The translations under genes were made by a program, and so were the position numbers. A stretch of 64,000 nucleotides of DNA. Origin: Chrysoperla carnea. Its lineage: Eukaryota > Arthropoda > Insecta > Neuroptera > Chrysopidae. The notes beneath the pieces are model-generated. The model saw nothing but the letters and a program-made list of their open reading frames with translations, was not told the origin of the DNA and did no database searches. Each line of letters starts with the position of its first letter. The first letter of the stretch is position 1. Location of the stretch: assembly GCF_905475395.1 (NCBI RefSeq), contig NC_058338.1, positions 47,155,935 through 47,219,934 on the forward strand, given 5' to 3'. Below are positions 22,101-35,800 of this stretch, piece by piece.

Positions 22101-24906
22101 AATATCAAACTGATATAGATTACTTACAAAAATCAAAAAGGAGGGCATTTTTCGAAGTAGGACTAAACTTCCCTTAAAAAAATTTATTCCCTAATTTTTT
22201 TCATTGCACACAGAAAGTTGTATCAACAGCTAGTCTTTAGATATATAAAATTCAAAGTCTCTGTCAGTGTAAGTTAAAAATCGAAGTCGAAGGAAAAGGT
22301 GTATGCAACTTGGAAGAGCCGCCGGATATTCAAACTAACATTGTTTTAGATGATAAAATATAATAAATAATTTACATCATTTGCATATTATATTTTAAAT
22401 ATCGATTGAAAAAAATTCATATACATTTAAAAAAAATTGTTTATAAATTTTACCTACTTGATATATGGTCTATTTGAAATTGTAAATATTTAATATTTTT
22501 ATTTGGATTTGCAATTAAAATTTTAAATTCGGTTTATAGTATAGAAATAAATTGTGTTTGAAAATTTAAGTTTTAGACAATTTGGATTGTTTTTTTTTTA
22601 AGTAATGATCGTACATAATCGATTGTATTTAATACATCATCAATGTCTAGATTTTTTCTTTTGGGAAAGAAACCCAGACTCCACAGAATAATTAACCTAT
22701 TTTATAATCTTAGCTAGATATAAAATTCGTAAATAAAACAGTACGTAGTTGTATTAACAGCTGAAAAATCCATTTGTTGAAGTATTTTTAACAATTTAAA
22801 TTATTCTCAGTCTTTAAACATATTTATCATATCACAAGCAGTGATAAAGAAATTTCTGAGTACAAGTGAAAATTCTGACTGTTTTATTCGTAACTCTAAG
22901 TCGCCTGGCAGCTACTTCGAATAAATAACTTATCTAAAGTTTATATGAAATATAACGATATTATGATCAACCGGTACGAATAAACGAAAGTGCATATTGA
23001 TTATATTATATTACTTTAAAACAATTATTTCAAGTGCTGCACTCTATCGATTTTAAATTTATCTAACAATGTAAAAGAGGTTAATTTGAATTGTAAATAC
23101 ATAATATCAATCAAACTATCTAAACTATAATTTAAGAAATGACTGAACGCAGTGATATATTGTTGTAGAAAAAAATATATTTCTCAATATTTCTCGTACA
23201 AAAAAATTAAGGCTGGTTTGAATTGGGTATAACGATACTATAATTGTTGTCCAAAAAAAATTTCGTATACCATTTAGTTAAAAAAAAGTATTCTCTCATT
23301 ACAAATAATTAACAAAATATATTTTTGAAAATACGATTTTTGATTTTTTTTTACTATACACAAAAATTAAAAATATTATCACTTGAAATAAAAATATCGT
23401 TTTATCACTTTTTATGTGTTATATCTGTCGCTCTCATAGAATGTTTAAAAACCATAATAGCACGTGTTTTTAGAAATTTAAAATATTTTTTTATTCAGGG
23501 GTGATTTCATATAATTCGATTGTCATATTGTTTATTTATTTTTTAATATAATAAAAAGAAAGCCTTATTGTGCAGTTAAGGTAATATATAAAAATCTTCT
23601 AACAGGGTATCAACCATAATTCCAGAAATTTTTATCAACCAACTTAGACATAGTAAAATGTAAGAAATTTTATATCAAAATCTATGGCAATACACGCAAC
23701 AGTAGGCAATTACTATTAGTAGTGATGAATTTTTATTCCCAGCTTAAAATAAAAGTGAGATATACAAACAAATTGGAAAACTCTTCTTAATTATTATAAT
23801 TTATTTTTATACGAAACTGGTATGAAGAGTTCTAAAATATTTAATCTCTGTTAAAAAACTCACTTACTTAAACAAACATGGAAAGATAGCAAACGTATAT
23901 CCAATTTTAGAACCTAATTAAAGCTAAACGACATTCACTTAATATGAAATCACCCTTGTCTACAGAATTCACAAAAACATGAGAGCTATTCACAGAGCCC
24001 AAGCACATACACATAAGTTAATAATGAATTCTAAAAAAACTTCAAACAAAACAGACATTGTACATTTTTAATAGCAATTATTGTGCATACACGCTCTGTA
24101 CATCGGTTCTTCTTTTAAAAAAAAGTACATGTACTTTTACACTAAGGTGTTTACGAAAACATGCTTTAACCTGCGCCTATACAATCCAGTCGCGTTCTAC
24201 ATAGTGTACTAGTTATAATAAATAAAAGCGTTAAGTAATTATTCTACAAGTGTTGCACTTCCTCAAACATATAATATAACTCATTGGGGTTGTAATAAAT
24301 TTTTGCTTGCATCAATTGTATCCCTGTGAAAGCAACTTAATTTGCAATTACGCTTTATACACTTTGTACACTACCAAAATCTCTTTCTGCAGTATCTACG
24401 GTTTAATTATAAAAGTGCATGTACTAAATTTATAAAAAGAATATCTCATATGTACATTTCTGTTTCCATCATTTTAATATAATCGAAAAAAGTTGCTTTA
24501 ACTTTCATAACAATTCAATGGACTTTCAAGCTTTGCATTGACATTGGGGGAATTTTAAAAGCAACCTTTTTGCTCCCCAGAAAAAAAGTGATATATTATT
24601 TAATCATGTAGTGTGCAAAATTTGTAAAGACAAAACGCTTTTAAAATGATTAACAAATTGATTAGATATCTACACAAGAGAGTTGTGGTGCTTTTTTGAA
24701 ATTTAAATATCGCGCTTTTGTGTCCCCCTTATTTGGGGCTTTTGGGCATTGTAGAATGTTTCATTATTCTTTTAATTTAAATTTTATAAAATATTCAAAA
24801 TACGTCTCGATCAAGTACAATTGTTTACTATACAACAATCAAAGGCAGCAGATAATGAATAAAAAATGATTACATACCTGCATAATCATCTTATGACTCA
24901 GAAATA

Positions 24907-24956
24907 GGGTGGTGAATCGAAATGACAAGGTTGTGAGTTCGAATCTCGCCTGGACA
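24907..24956 (+). repeat. tRNA-derived fragment (T-arm only)
   Basis: 'gtgagttcgaatctcgc' folds into a five-pair stem around a TTCGAAT loop, as in a tRNA T-arm and polymerase III B box. No matching acceptor, D-arm or anticodon arm is found upstream, so this is not an intact tRNA gene. It could be a tRNA pseudogene end or a SINE remnant. Confidence 0.35.
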
Positions 24957-27900
24957 TATTTTGAATTATAAAAATTTTATATTAAAAAAATAAACCGTGC
25001 ATGTATAATAAAAAATAAACAATGGCTTTGTAAATTGAACAAATTCTTTTTCATATTTAAATTAATTAATTTTAGCTCGTTTCAAATTTAGCTCTTTTTG
25101 GGTTACAATTTTTTGTATTTTATAATTTAAATTTAATCTTTCTTGAATTTAAGAACTTTGAAAATAATGATTTTTTGCTATGAAAATTTTGAAAAGTCAT
25201 GCGGAATCGTTTAAACCTATTAGGGGGTAAATAATACCATAAATCTTTAAATTTAGAAAATCAAAAAATTGTATATCCACTTTTTGTAATATAAAACAAA
25301 ATCTCAAAATGTCAAATTTTTTTATTTTGTAAAAAAATTATTAATCCAAGAAACAAACCCAAAAAATTATTCGCACCAAACCCACTTTAGATAAAAATAA
25401 ATAAAAAATAATAAAAAAAGATGTTTGTGTATTTGAAAAAGTCACACATAAAATTTGAAGGAACAGACTTAAAGATTGATTTTAGAGATCACGTGCCTTT
25501 TCAGATGATAGAGTCCAATTGACAGGGATTTAAACTCTGAAAATATTTTTAATATATTTTTTTAAATATCGGTGTTCGATTAATTAACGATATAAAATGA
25601 AAAATAAAAAATAATACTCTTAAATATCCCAAAAATGAAAATTTTAATGAAACTAAAAAGAAAATCCACTGTGAGAGGTGATGAGAGATACGAAAAAAAA
25701 CAGGCTCTTAGTTTAAAAAAAATGAATTTATTGAAAATATATTGTTCTAATTCTATTTTTAAACCGCTACTCTGTTTTTAATAATATTTATTATTATGGT
25801 TAAGTTATTATTTCCCTGAATAAGCCGTTCTTAAATTAATCCAAACTAACACTGTCATTTGGTATATTTAAAAGGTTTAATAAAACAAAAATAGTAAAGT
25901 GGAAAAAATCGCAAAATATTAGTTAAGTATGGCGTTATGCTTTGTAAATATAATTAAAATTATAAAGTCCTATATGTATCTAAGGACTAGAAAGAGGCGA
26001 TTAAACAAGAATTTTGGTTACTTACAGGGAAATAATACCAAATAAATATTGTTACCTAACATTTTTTAGGAAAAAGTGCCATAAATTTTATTAGATTTTG
26101 GATCAACAATCACAAGATTACTAGGAATGTCATTGGCAGGCATCCAATTGGATCGTTGCTTATATTCGCACTTTAGACAAATACGAAACCTATTGTATAT
26201 ATTTGCAGGGCAGATCAAGGTGACAATATTTATGGGAAAAAAATAGCATCCATACATTTTATTACTAATCTTAACGAAGGTCTGGATAAAAAAGTGGTAA
26301 ATTTGACTAGTCATAAACATAATAACGTTAGATATTTGTTATTTCGCTCGTTATAGGTACAACCATCATCTTTTTCAGGCAAAAAAAGCAATATGTTTCC
26401 TTTCCATTCAAACATTGAATGACATAAAACAACACTGTGGAAAATTTTTATTATTTTAAACGATATACTTTTGATTTTATTAATTTTTAATTAAATAAGA
26501 AGTTTTTAATTGATTATAAAGAACCGAAGATATGTTTTATTCGCCACTCAATCGAAGATTCAAACCATTTATGCATTAAGAAAATAATGACGTATGTATA
26601 ACACACACGCACTACAATTAATTTGTAAATAACGAATGAATATCAAACTGTAAATTTTTTTAGTCAAATATAATGCAAATTTTTTTAATGTATAAAGGTT
26701 CCATCTAAATCCAAATAAAGTTTTCTTTAATAAAATTGGAATGCTGAATTTTTTAAAACTTAATCTTTAGTGAAAGTTTAATTTTGGAGATACAAGTTTT
26801 TTATCTATGTACAGGAAAAATTTTATAAAAAAAAAATAGAAATAAAAATTATATTTTATAAACCAGTAAAAGTACACTTTACACAAGTTAATATTTAGCA
26901 TAAAAAACAATTGAGTAACATTTTGAAAACTATTTTTTAACAAACAAGAAATTGTAAATAAACACAAACTTTGATAGAAAATTGAAAATAGTTTAAAGTG
27001 TTTCAATTTGATTTTTTACACAGTGTGCAAATTTTTTTAGAAAAAATTTGAATTTGGGGTAATTATGGTTACTATCAGGGTGGACAGGTGCCAAAACGAA
27101 AACAGCACAAGTCGGTTTATTTAGAAATTGTATTTTATTTTAAAATGACATCATGAACAATAAAAACTAATAATACTAGATGGTTGCTCCAAAAACACGT
27201 CAAAATAACAGCTTTTGTAATAATGGGCGTAATTTTAATATAAGAAAAATATCAATACTAACAAAATGTAATTATTGTTGAAAATATCATAATCTCATCC
27301 TCTGATGTCTTAGAACTAAAAAGAAAACTACCTTTATTTTTGTTACCAGAAAGAAAAAGAAAACTATTTCAGTTCGTTTTGAACTTAAAAACTATTTTAT
27401 TTATTGTGATTATGATAACAAATGAATATAATTTTTATTTAAGGGTAGTCAACATGTTTAACTTCCTCTTAATGATTACAATAAATTATCCTTCCTGATA
27501 ATTGTAAATTTTTAAAAATCAAAAATTGATGAAAGCAGGTCTTGAATCAGAAGAAATCATTTTTATTTCAGTAATATTTAATTGAAAATGTAATGTAATT
27601 AGGATATCAATTTATTATATTCAGAAATTTTAAAATTGATATCTTCATTCTCTACACACTAAAACTCTAAAAACTGTGTCATTTCCACACACTCTACGTG
27701 TGTAACTCGATTTAGAAACAAAAGTGTGTAAAAAGTTACTAATCGAATTAAACTTGTGGGTTGTGTAAAAATAACATACTTTTTTAAATGTTATCAACGA
27801 ATTTAAAACAAAATAGATTGTGTTGATTTATCTCTCTTATTTTTGAAGAATTTCTTCAAATAGGAGCACAATTTAACTAAAAATTAAAGTAAAAAAGAAC

Positions 27901-28897
27901 TTTTTGAAGAAATTCTTCAAAAGAATGAAGGGATTCAAGTACGTTACAAGATGGAGGTCGTGTTCATTTTAAACTCTCCTTTCCTTTTCGAAAAATAACT
28001 TCAAAAATATGAACAAAAAATATGCCTCGCATCAATTTGGAAGAACTTCTTCAAAAATAGAAGCCAAATACACATGGTCATATTTATTTAAACATGAAAG
28101 CTACAAACCAAATATATGACTGTTTATACTCTTAATTTAGGAGTGTCATTGAATAGATTAGAAGAAAACATAAATAAAAAACAATAGGCGCATAATATAA
28201 GCGCTTTTAACTGAAATAACAAAACGCTCTAAAAAGCGAGCGTTTACACAGGAAAAACAAAATGTTTTTACATCATATTTAGAAATGAGATATGAAATTA
28301 TATTTATAACTGATTTAGTTTTGATAAGGTTTATAAAAAAGAAATTAAAATTAAAACAAGCTTTTTACTTGTGTTTGTTTGCGTGCTAGGGGTGGCGTTG
28401 CCTCGCACACGTGGGAAGGAAACTTTTAGACTGATAATCAGTCAGTAGTTAGATCAGAAGAATATGCGTATAGTTTTAGGAGTTAGATTATTTTTTATTA
28501 CCACTTAGGGGCTTAAAATTCCACCCTCGTGTGATGCCGGCATTATGCTGCATTCCCTAAAAAAATTTTGAATGTTTGTGTGCGAGCCAAAAAACTATTT
28601 AATATAACGTGTATATTCAAGGACAATGATGGTAACATACAAAAAAAAACTATTGGTGAAAAATTAAAAGGTGCTTTTTCATAGATTTTGATAGCAAAAA
28701 CTATCTCGTTTATGAATTGACATCTTTTTTTTAAGTATAAAAAACTTTATTCCAAAAAAAATCGCGATGTATTTTTATATATGAAAAAAAATTATTTTAG
28801 ATCATTTAATAATCGCTAAAATTGCTGGAATAAACATTTATACAATTAATTTAAGAGTTTCACACTTGTCTCTTATATACTACCGCATAAATCGTGA

Positions 28898-28975
28898 ATT
28901 TCATACATACAATCGAAATAAAGCTTTGAATTTTTGTTTTTCTCCCATAAATCGCTAACGTTGTATGTATGAAAT
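28898..28975. other. Inverted repeat (hairpin)
   Basis: 'tttcatacatacaa' is matched by 'ttgtatgtatgaaa' about 45 bases later, a perfect 14-bp stem with a large loop. The inner loop does not pair well, so it is a poor microRNA candidate. Confidence 0.6.
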
Positions 28976-31900
28976 CGATTTTGAATTATTATCTAACTTA
29001 CTATTATTACCCCCTTTACTCTTTGTATAAAAAATTTATTAATTAAGACTTTTAGTAATAAAAAAAACAGCTTGACGATGGAACGAGCTCATCATGGTGG
29101 CGCAACCCGCGTTTTTAGAATGTAAATTTAGAGATTCGTAGAATATATAGTAATATTTAGTTATTAAGTTCACTAGTTTGGTATAAAGATTTAGCTAGGT
29201 ATATTTTAAAAAAAAAATTATTAGATTAGTTTTAAATTTAGGATGATGAAAAAATAAAAAATGAAAAAAAAAATAACAAAAAAAAATTATTAAAATAAAC
29301 ACACACAGTCGAATGAAATTTGGAAAAAAAATATTAAAAAAAAAAATGAAAATTGCTTCAGTTTTAGTTTTTCGTTCCGTTTTTTGGATAAAAATTTTAG
29401 AATAGTGTCAAAAATAATTTTTTTGGTACAGTGATTTTTGAATAAAATTATTATCAAAAGAAAACTATTATATAAAAAATGATATTTAATTGATTTAATT
29501 TTTTTATATAATAGTTGAATTAGAAATGATAATATGAATTAATTATTCGGTGCGAAGCATTTCTATTTTTATTCGACAATGTTAGAACATTAGAATATAA
29601 GATATGTGTTTTTTAATTGTTGATTACTTTTCTTTTTTTCTTTCATGTCTTTTTGTTTTTCTTTTTTGTATTGCGCATCTTTATTTGTGTTGGTAAAAAT
29701 AAAAATGTATTTGTCTAAATACTAAAAAAATTTTGATAGTCTTGTTTTTTAAGTTAATTTGTTGTATATGTCACCGTAATATTGTAATTCTAACAATGAA
29801 AATCAACTCATTTCGTTATGTTTATGTCTGGGTCCAACCACGGGTTGAGGAGGTTATTGACGCTTTTTTTGGAAGGTTATTTTTACAAATTAGTTTGCAA
29901 TTTGAAGAAAATTACAATATCACGTTGACATATATATTAAATCCTCTGATACGTTTCTCAAAAGCAAAAACAGGTAAGAAATATGTCTTTGATGTGTGTG
30001 AATGAATATTTCGACATCCTTTCGAGTATGGTTTGTTTAATAAATAAGTTATCATCCTCACAATCCTCATAGAAAACTTGGATGAACACAGATTTGTTTC
30101 AATGTGTTTTGGACATGGACTTTTGAATTATTTTTCGTAAAAACCTAAAAAATTCTGTTTTATCAAAAAAAGTTTGAAATTGCACAAAATAAGGATTAGA
30201 AAAAATAAATTGGATTGAAATTTTCATTCAACGTTTAATTATCATTTAAAAAAACATTTTGCTGGAATATTGTTAGGAATCCTTGATGATAGAATTTCCT
30301 AAAATACGTAGCTTTTAAGACGGATCAGGGACAGGGAAAGCTCAGTCGAATTCAAACTATTAAACAATGCTCAGATAATTATTATCAAAGAGGAGAAAAC
30401 AAAATACCTTTTATAACTGAAAAAAGGCTAATTCTAATTTTTTTTAATCATTTTTATATTTTTATATTTGTTTTATTATTATTCTTTTTTCGATAAAATG
30501 TGTGATTTTCAAGTTATCAGTGAAAAATTATTCAAAAGAAAATGTGTATGAAATGTCGACATTTTCTATTAGGTAGATTATAAGCGCACATATTTTAAAC
30601 TATGGTTTACCAATCAAAAATTTTTGAAGATGAAGTCATAAGATTGGTATTGTTTAGTAGAAATAGGTGGATTGACGCATGAAATTAAAAAAAAGAAAAG
30701 CAGAATGGAAAAAAAGCCGCTGTATTTTTGTGTGGCCGCATAACGGATTTAAGGAACGCGATTAAATGCTAGACTGTATTCATTATTTTTGTAGCCATAA
30801 TTGCGATCGCTTATAAGCGAACGCCCTTTAAGTCGACTATTTCTTATGAGGAAACCTATTGTCTGATAACACTGAGAAAGCTGCGCTTTTAAAATAATAA
30901 AAAGTTATTGAAGTTGTAGAGATTTATTTTAGAAAAATTTTCAACAAGTTAATTGTTTTCGACGATAGTTTACAGCAACTAAGCTTATACCCTTATTGAC
31001 TTCACTTCAAAATTTCACCAGGCACTGATTTAAGAATTTGATCCCCGTAGGCAGTTTCATATTTCCAACAAATTATACAACCTTAAATTGAAACATAAGT
31101 TAACCTCGTAAGTATTCAACAACAAAGTTTTTTGTTCTCATAAAACATTATGTGTGGGCAACCTAGGTAACTCAATTTTTTTTCTCGTGAAGTTCGAGTA
31201 TTTTGTGTATACATATTATAAAATGCTCAGCTTATAGAGTAAATAGTTTCTACGTCATCATGTATGTTTGTCCTCGTCTGTTTCCCAATGTCCTAGTTTC
31301 GCACATTATTGTAATAAAGGGTTTGTAATATTATTGTTATAATAAGGCGTAAGGCAATAAGGGCGAACATATGTGATAACGTAATGCTATTTTGGTGAAA
31401 ACGAGTTTTTAAGAAAATCCTGCTCGTCCTGCCTTTGTTCCTAACCGATTTACCAAATTTCTTTTTAAATGTAAGGTTTTGATGCACACCAAGGATTAAA
31501 AATTACCTAACTATCGCCCTTCTCGATTTCTATTTGTACATTTTTTTTCTATATATCTCCGGAGCTAATTGTGGTATGTGTTTCGGTTTGGTCTACGAAC
31601 TCTCGCAAAAAAGAGCTCTTTCATTTAAGCTTTGCTCATTTGAACATTTGCCCATTTGGTTGAGTTGGACAGAAGGTAGTCGAAAACACTGACTTTCAAT
31701 ATGCGTTTCAAGTATTTACAAACTTTAAAATTTTTTGTCTACTTTTAACACATTTTTGTAAAAATTTTTCTATAAAAACTTTCTAGACGTAGAAAGTTGT
31801 CTGTATATAGAAAATTCTATAGCTGTGTGCCTATACTTGAGAGTAATATATTAGGTGATGCCTACTTGAGGGTACGAAGGTTTGGCACGGGGCATCTACT

Positions 31901-32829
31901 TATTATTATTTATATTTGTCATAATAATTAGAACACAATCTAATTATATTTCTACGATTTCCAAGGACGAAGTTACATGAAATTAAAAATCAAAAGAATA
32001 AAATTATAAAATTATTTAATAAAAAATCGAGAGAATTACAACTATTTTACGGAATTACATCTAGGTACTTCTTTTGCTTCAAGAATTACAACTACATAAC
32101 CAGTACATAACTATGTAAATAAAATTTATTTGATTATTGAATAGAAATATGTCGGATCCGATATGTGGGTATGTCTGATTCGGTTTGTTGGATCGGGCAG
32201 CTTAAATCTATGATTTACCTTTCTTAGATATCGGATCATATTTATTAATATGAATTTTCACATATAGATTTTATCATTCATGTAATAATATTGCCTATAT
32301 TTTCCAATAAATACTATTAATATTACTATACAGGATATCCTTCAATAGTGTGGACAACGATCTACACATAATTTAAAAGACCAACATTATCCAAATATTT
32401 TCGACATTATTTTTTTAGCGTTTCCGAATCGTATTGTATGGCCCTAAATAATTTTTTTCTTAAAAAAGATTAAAAATCAATTATATTTCAATATTAACAC
32501 AAAATTTTGGACAATAAAACAACTTTTAAAGATAAAAAGTATTTTAAAAAGAAAATTTTTCTTATTTAATATAAATTTTTTCTAAACATATCTTTGTACA
32601 AAGTCGCTTCATTTCGGGAGCTAATTGGCGTTCTTATTTATGCGGAAATGAAGAAAAGTTTGAGTTTAAAAATTTTTTTATAAATTTAAATTATGCGGTA
32701 AATTCAAACCATAACTACGAATAATAAATAACAAATTTCCCCACACTCATAAACATTACACAGATATAACCTCAAATAAATTTAAAAATTTGGTTTCATG
32801 AATTTCTAGTTTTCAATAAAATCAATTAA

Positions 32830-32894
32830 ATGGAAACCGATGGTAATTCAAGTACAGGTTTAGTTAATATTCGTTTATTAACGAAACAAGAACA
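32830..32894 (+). CDS. WDR12: WDR12 exon 1
   Basis: ATG at 32830 opens METDGNSSTGLVNIRLLTKQEQ, the first strand of the NLE domain. Donor 'gtaagt', phase 2. Only 65 bp, so it was found by working back from exon 2. Confidence 0.88.
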
Positions 32895-35800
32895 GTAAGT
32901 AAATCAATATGTAAATTTTTGTGTGCTAAAGTTTTTAATACTTTACTTTAAAACTTGATCACGTTTTTAGATATGCTGTGGCTGATATTCCATATTCTGT
33001 ACCATTAACAATCGATACAACAGCATTAAACACATTATTAAATGAATTATTAAAAGAATACAATAACGAAACAAGTGTAGAATTTGATTTCATTGTTGCC
33101 GAAAAATTATTACGATGTCCACTTCAAGAACATCTATCAGAGCATGGTTTATCTACCGAGTTAACTGTTGATGTTGAATATATAATAAAGAATCCACCAC
33201 CTGAACCTGAAGATTGTTTATTACACGATGATTGGGTATCCGCTGTTGACCTTAGACATAAATGGATACTTACAGGTAAATTATATTTGGCTAAATTTAC
33301 CCTCTTTGATGGACCTGATTGGTCCAAGACATCGTCTTTTTAAATGTCAGGAGGGTACTCAAAAACATTCAGGGCACCGAAAATTCTTCATAAACTTCAT
33401 TTTCGTCTGGCATGTCATCTATGGACGAGTAATCGTGTAACTTGAAAAATAAGCCAAATTTTAAATAGTTGTATCTCCGAATTGATCGGTCCTATTACGT
33501 TTTAATCTCAAATTGTTGGAAATTTAACCTACTTCAAAAAGGAATCCTTGATGAAACAATCTTTAATGAAAAAAACCTGTCGATCAGGGTCAAAATCAAT
33601 GAAAACTTAGATAACGATACAAAACTGAAATTTCCTTCGAATGGGTTGGTTATCGTATTTTAAATTTAAAACGGATTTGAAAAAGGCCAAGAATTTTAGT
33701 ACATAGCCTCTTATTTAATAGTCTGCATTATCCTATAATAAATAAAAATCTCGATGCCATTTATCAGTTATATTTTGATTGTTAGTATAAAAGACGTCAA
33801 GGGGAGAGTACGATAGCTGTGGCGCCACGATTTGACGATGGAATATGGTTAAACAAAGTAAAAACAAATCGAAAATGAAGAGTGCTAATTTTCGAGTTTC
33901 GGCTTAGTTTTCGAGTAATCGACTCCTAAAGTCTACATTTGAAATAACACATATGGCCATTTTTTTATGTTGAATCGTTTAAATTTGACAAGTTCCTATG
34001 GATACTAAAATTTAAAGCTAATACTTTGAAAAAATTCTGAAAAACATACCTATAATTTTTTTTAATATGTCGATTTTGAACTAATATTATCGATTTTCAA
34101 TTATAACACTATACTACCCAGTACCCACTTTAGTTGATTTAAAAATTACAAAATTACACATTAGTTGATTTTAAATTGTAATATTACAATTTCGTCGAAC
34201 AAATTCGTTAATTTTTTTCTTCACTGATCTGCAGGTTGGCCATGCCTTTAATGGGGTCGTGTTAGCATAGTTCTGCGGGTTTTTAGCCCTTCCGTTTACC
34301 CTGTGATTGCGTTCATTCACTAATCTACAGGTTGGTCAGGCCTTTAATGGGATCGAGTTAGCACAATGATTATTAATTAAATAACAAAAATGGCGAATTT
34401 AATGACATACAAATTTCATTTTTAAGGCTTCATTATCTCGAAAACCTCTCTGCATTTTCGCTTTATTTATGTGTGTTTGACAATAGTCTTTTGTCAAGAT
34501 AAAATTTCCGTAGCAAAAAAACCAATCGTTAAATTGAATGTTTATAAAATTAAATGAATATCCTGAAATTAAATATTTAAATGACGTGAAAGTATGATGA
34601 ATAATTTATTCAAAAACATTTCAAAATAAATGTGGCTGTTTTGGCAAAGTATTGCGTTTATGTCTATATAAATCTGGGTTTGATTCCCAACTGAGTATGA
34701 TTCTTTTCGTTTCTTTTATTATAATTTTTTTGTTATATTTTAATTTTTTTCTAAATTATTTATAAAAATTGTTTTATTCTAAATATCTCCATTTACGATA
34801 AGGAATTATCTTTCACTCCATATCAACCAATTTTTTCTCGTGTTTTCATTTACTGTTTAAAAGTTTTGCCATATACACCTTTATTAAACCAAGGTCAATA
34901 ATAATAATCCTCTATACTGATCTGATTTTCTTCTAGGATGCTATGACAACACAATACATTTATGGAGTACAAAAGGCAAACACAAACTTGTCATGCCAGG
35001 ACACACAGGTCCAGTTAAAGCAGTGGCATGGGCTCAACTAGACAATGTTCAAGGAATATTCGTCAGTGGATCCCACGATCAGACAGCAATTTTATGGCAT
35101 TGGAAAGTGGAGGAGAACGCTGTGCAATGTGTCACTGTGTTACGCGGTCATGAGCGTGGAATTGAATGTGTACGCGCTGATCCTACAGGAACGATAATTG
35201 TATCCTCCGGATGGGATTCGTATATTAAATTATGGTCAGCAAGTAAGAACCTTTTATTATTTCTTTACATTTTGCTTATTAATCTCGAAGATACACAAGC
35301 GTTTAAAAAGTGTACGTTGAAAACTAACGTTTTATCATAAATTTTAAAAATATACACTCATCCTACATAATGTGGCCTTTTCATTAGTTCGATTACAAGT
35401 TTATTTTGTATCTAGTATGAAAATTTAATTATCACAATAAGTATGGCGACCTTTAGTAGGTCGAATTACGATAAAAATGATAATCACAGCGGTGGTAATC
35501 GAGATGTAATTGCAGGATGAATAAAAAAACACTGGCACAGATTTATTTAGTTTTTTAATGCTAATTACATTCTTAACTACTCTTTTTCGTACTGCCATCC
35601 ATGAAAATCCTCATGCAATACTTCTGAGACGATTTCAATAGCCAACATACTGGTTTTAAAGCGGGTTACTATTGCAGAACGCCGAAATAGTATAGTGTGA
35701 TTTTCGCGAATGACTGTTCGAAAATGATCAGTTAAAAACTGGCCTAGCCTTTAAAAATGATTGTTTTTTGTTCATAGAATTAACAGTTTTTTGTGTGTGC

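Larger units (their letters stand above)
22101..32829. other. Long non-coding stretch, no gene recognised
   Basis: About 10.7 kb. Frames are short (at most 90 codons) and unlike known proteins. Small structures seen are a tRNA-like T-arm at about 24930-24955, three GAAGAA/TTCTTC palindromes between 27841 and 28056, a GC-richer patch at 28380-28560 and a hairpin at 28898-28975. Part could be distal shep 3'UTR or the WDR12 promoter region, nearest 32830. Confidence 0.6.

Noticed and set aside
26066-26320. 84-codon minus-strand frame with protein-like ending
   Set aside because: I could not match it to any family or extend it through splice sites; a protein search would decide.
28898-28975. Hairpin as a microRNA precursor
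   Set aside because: Only about 14 pairs, with a large unpaired loop; shorter than a normal precursor stem.
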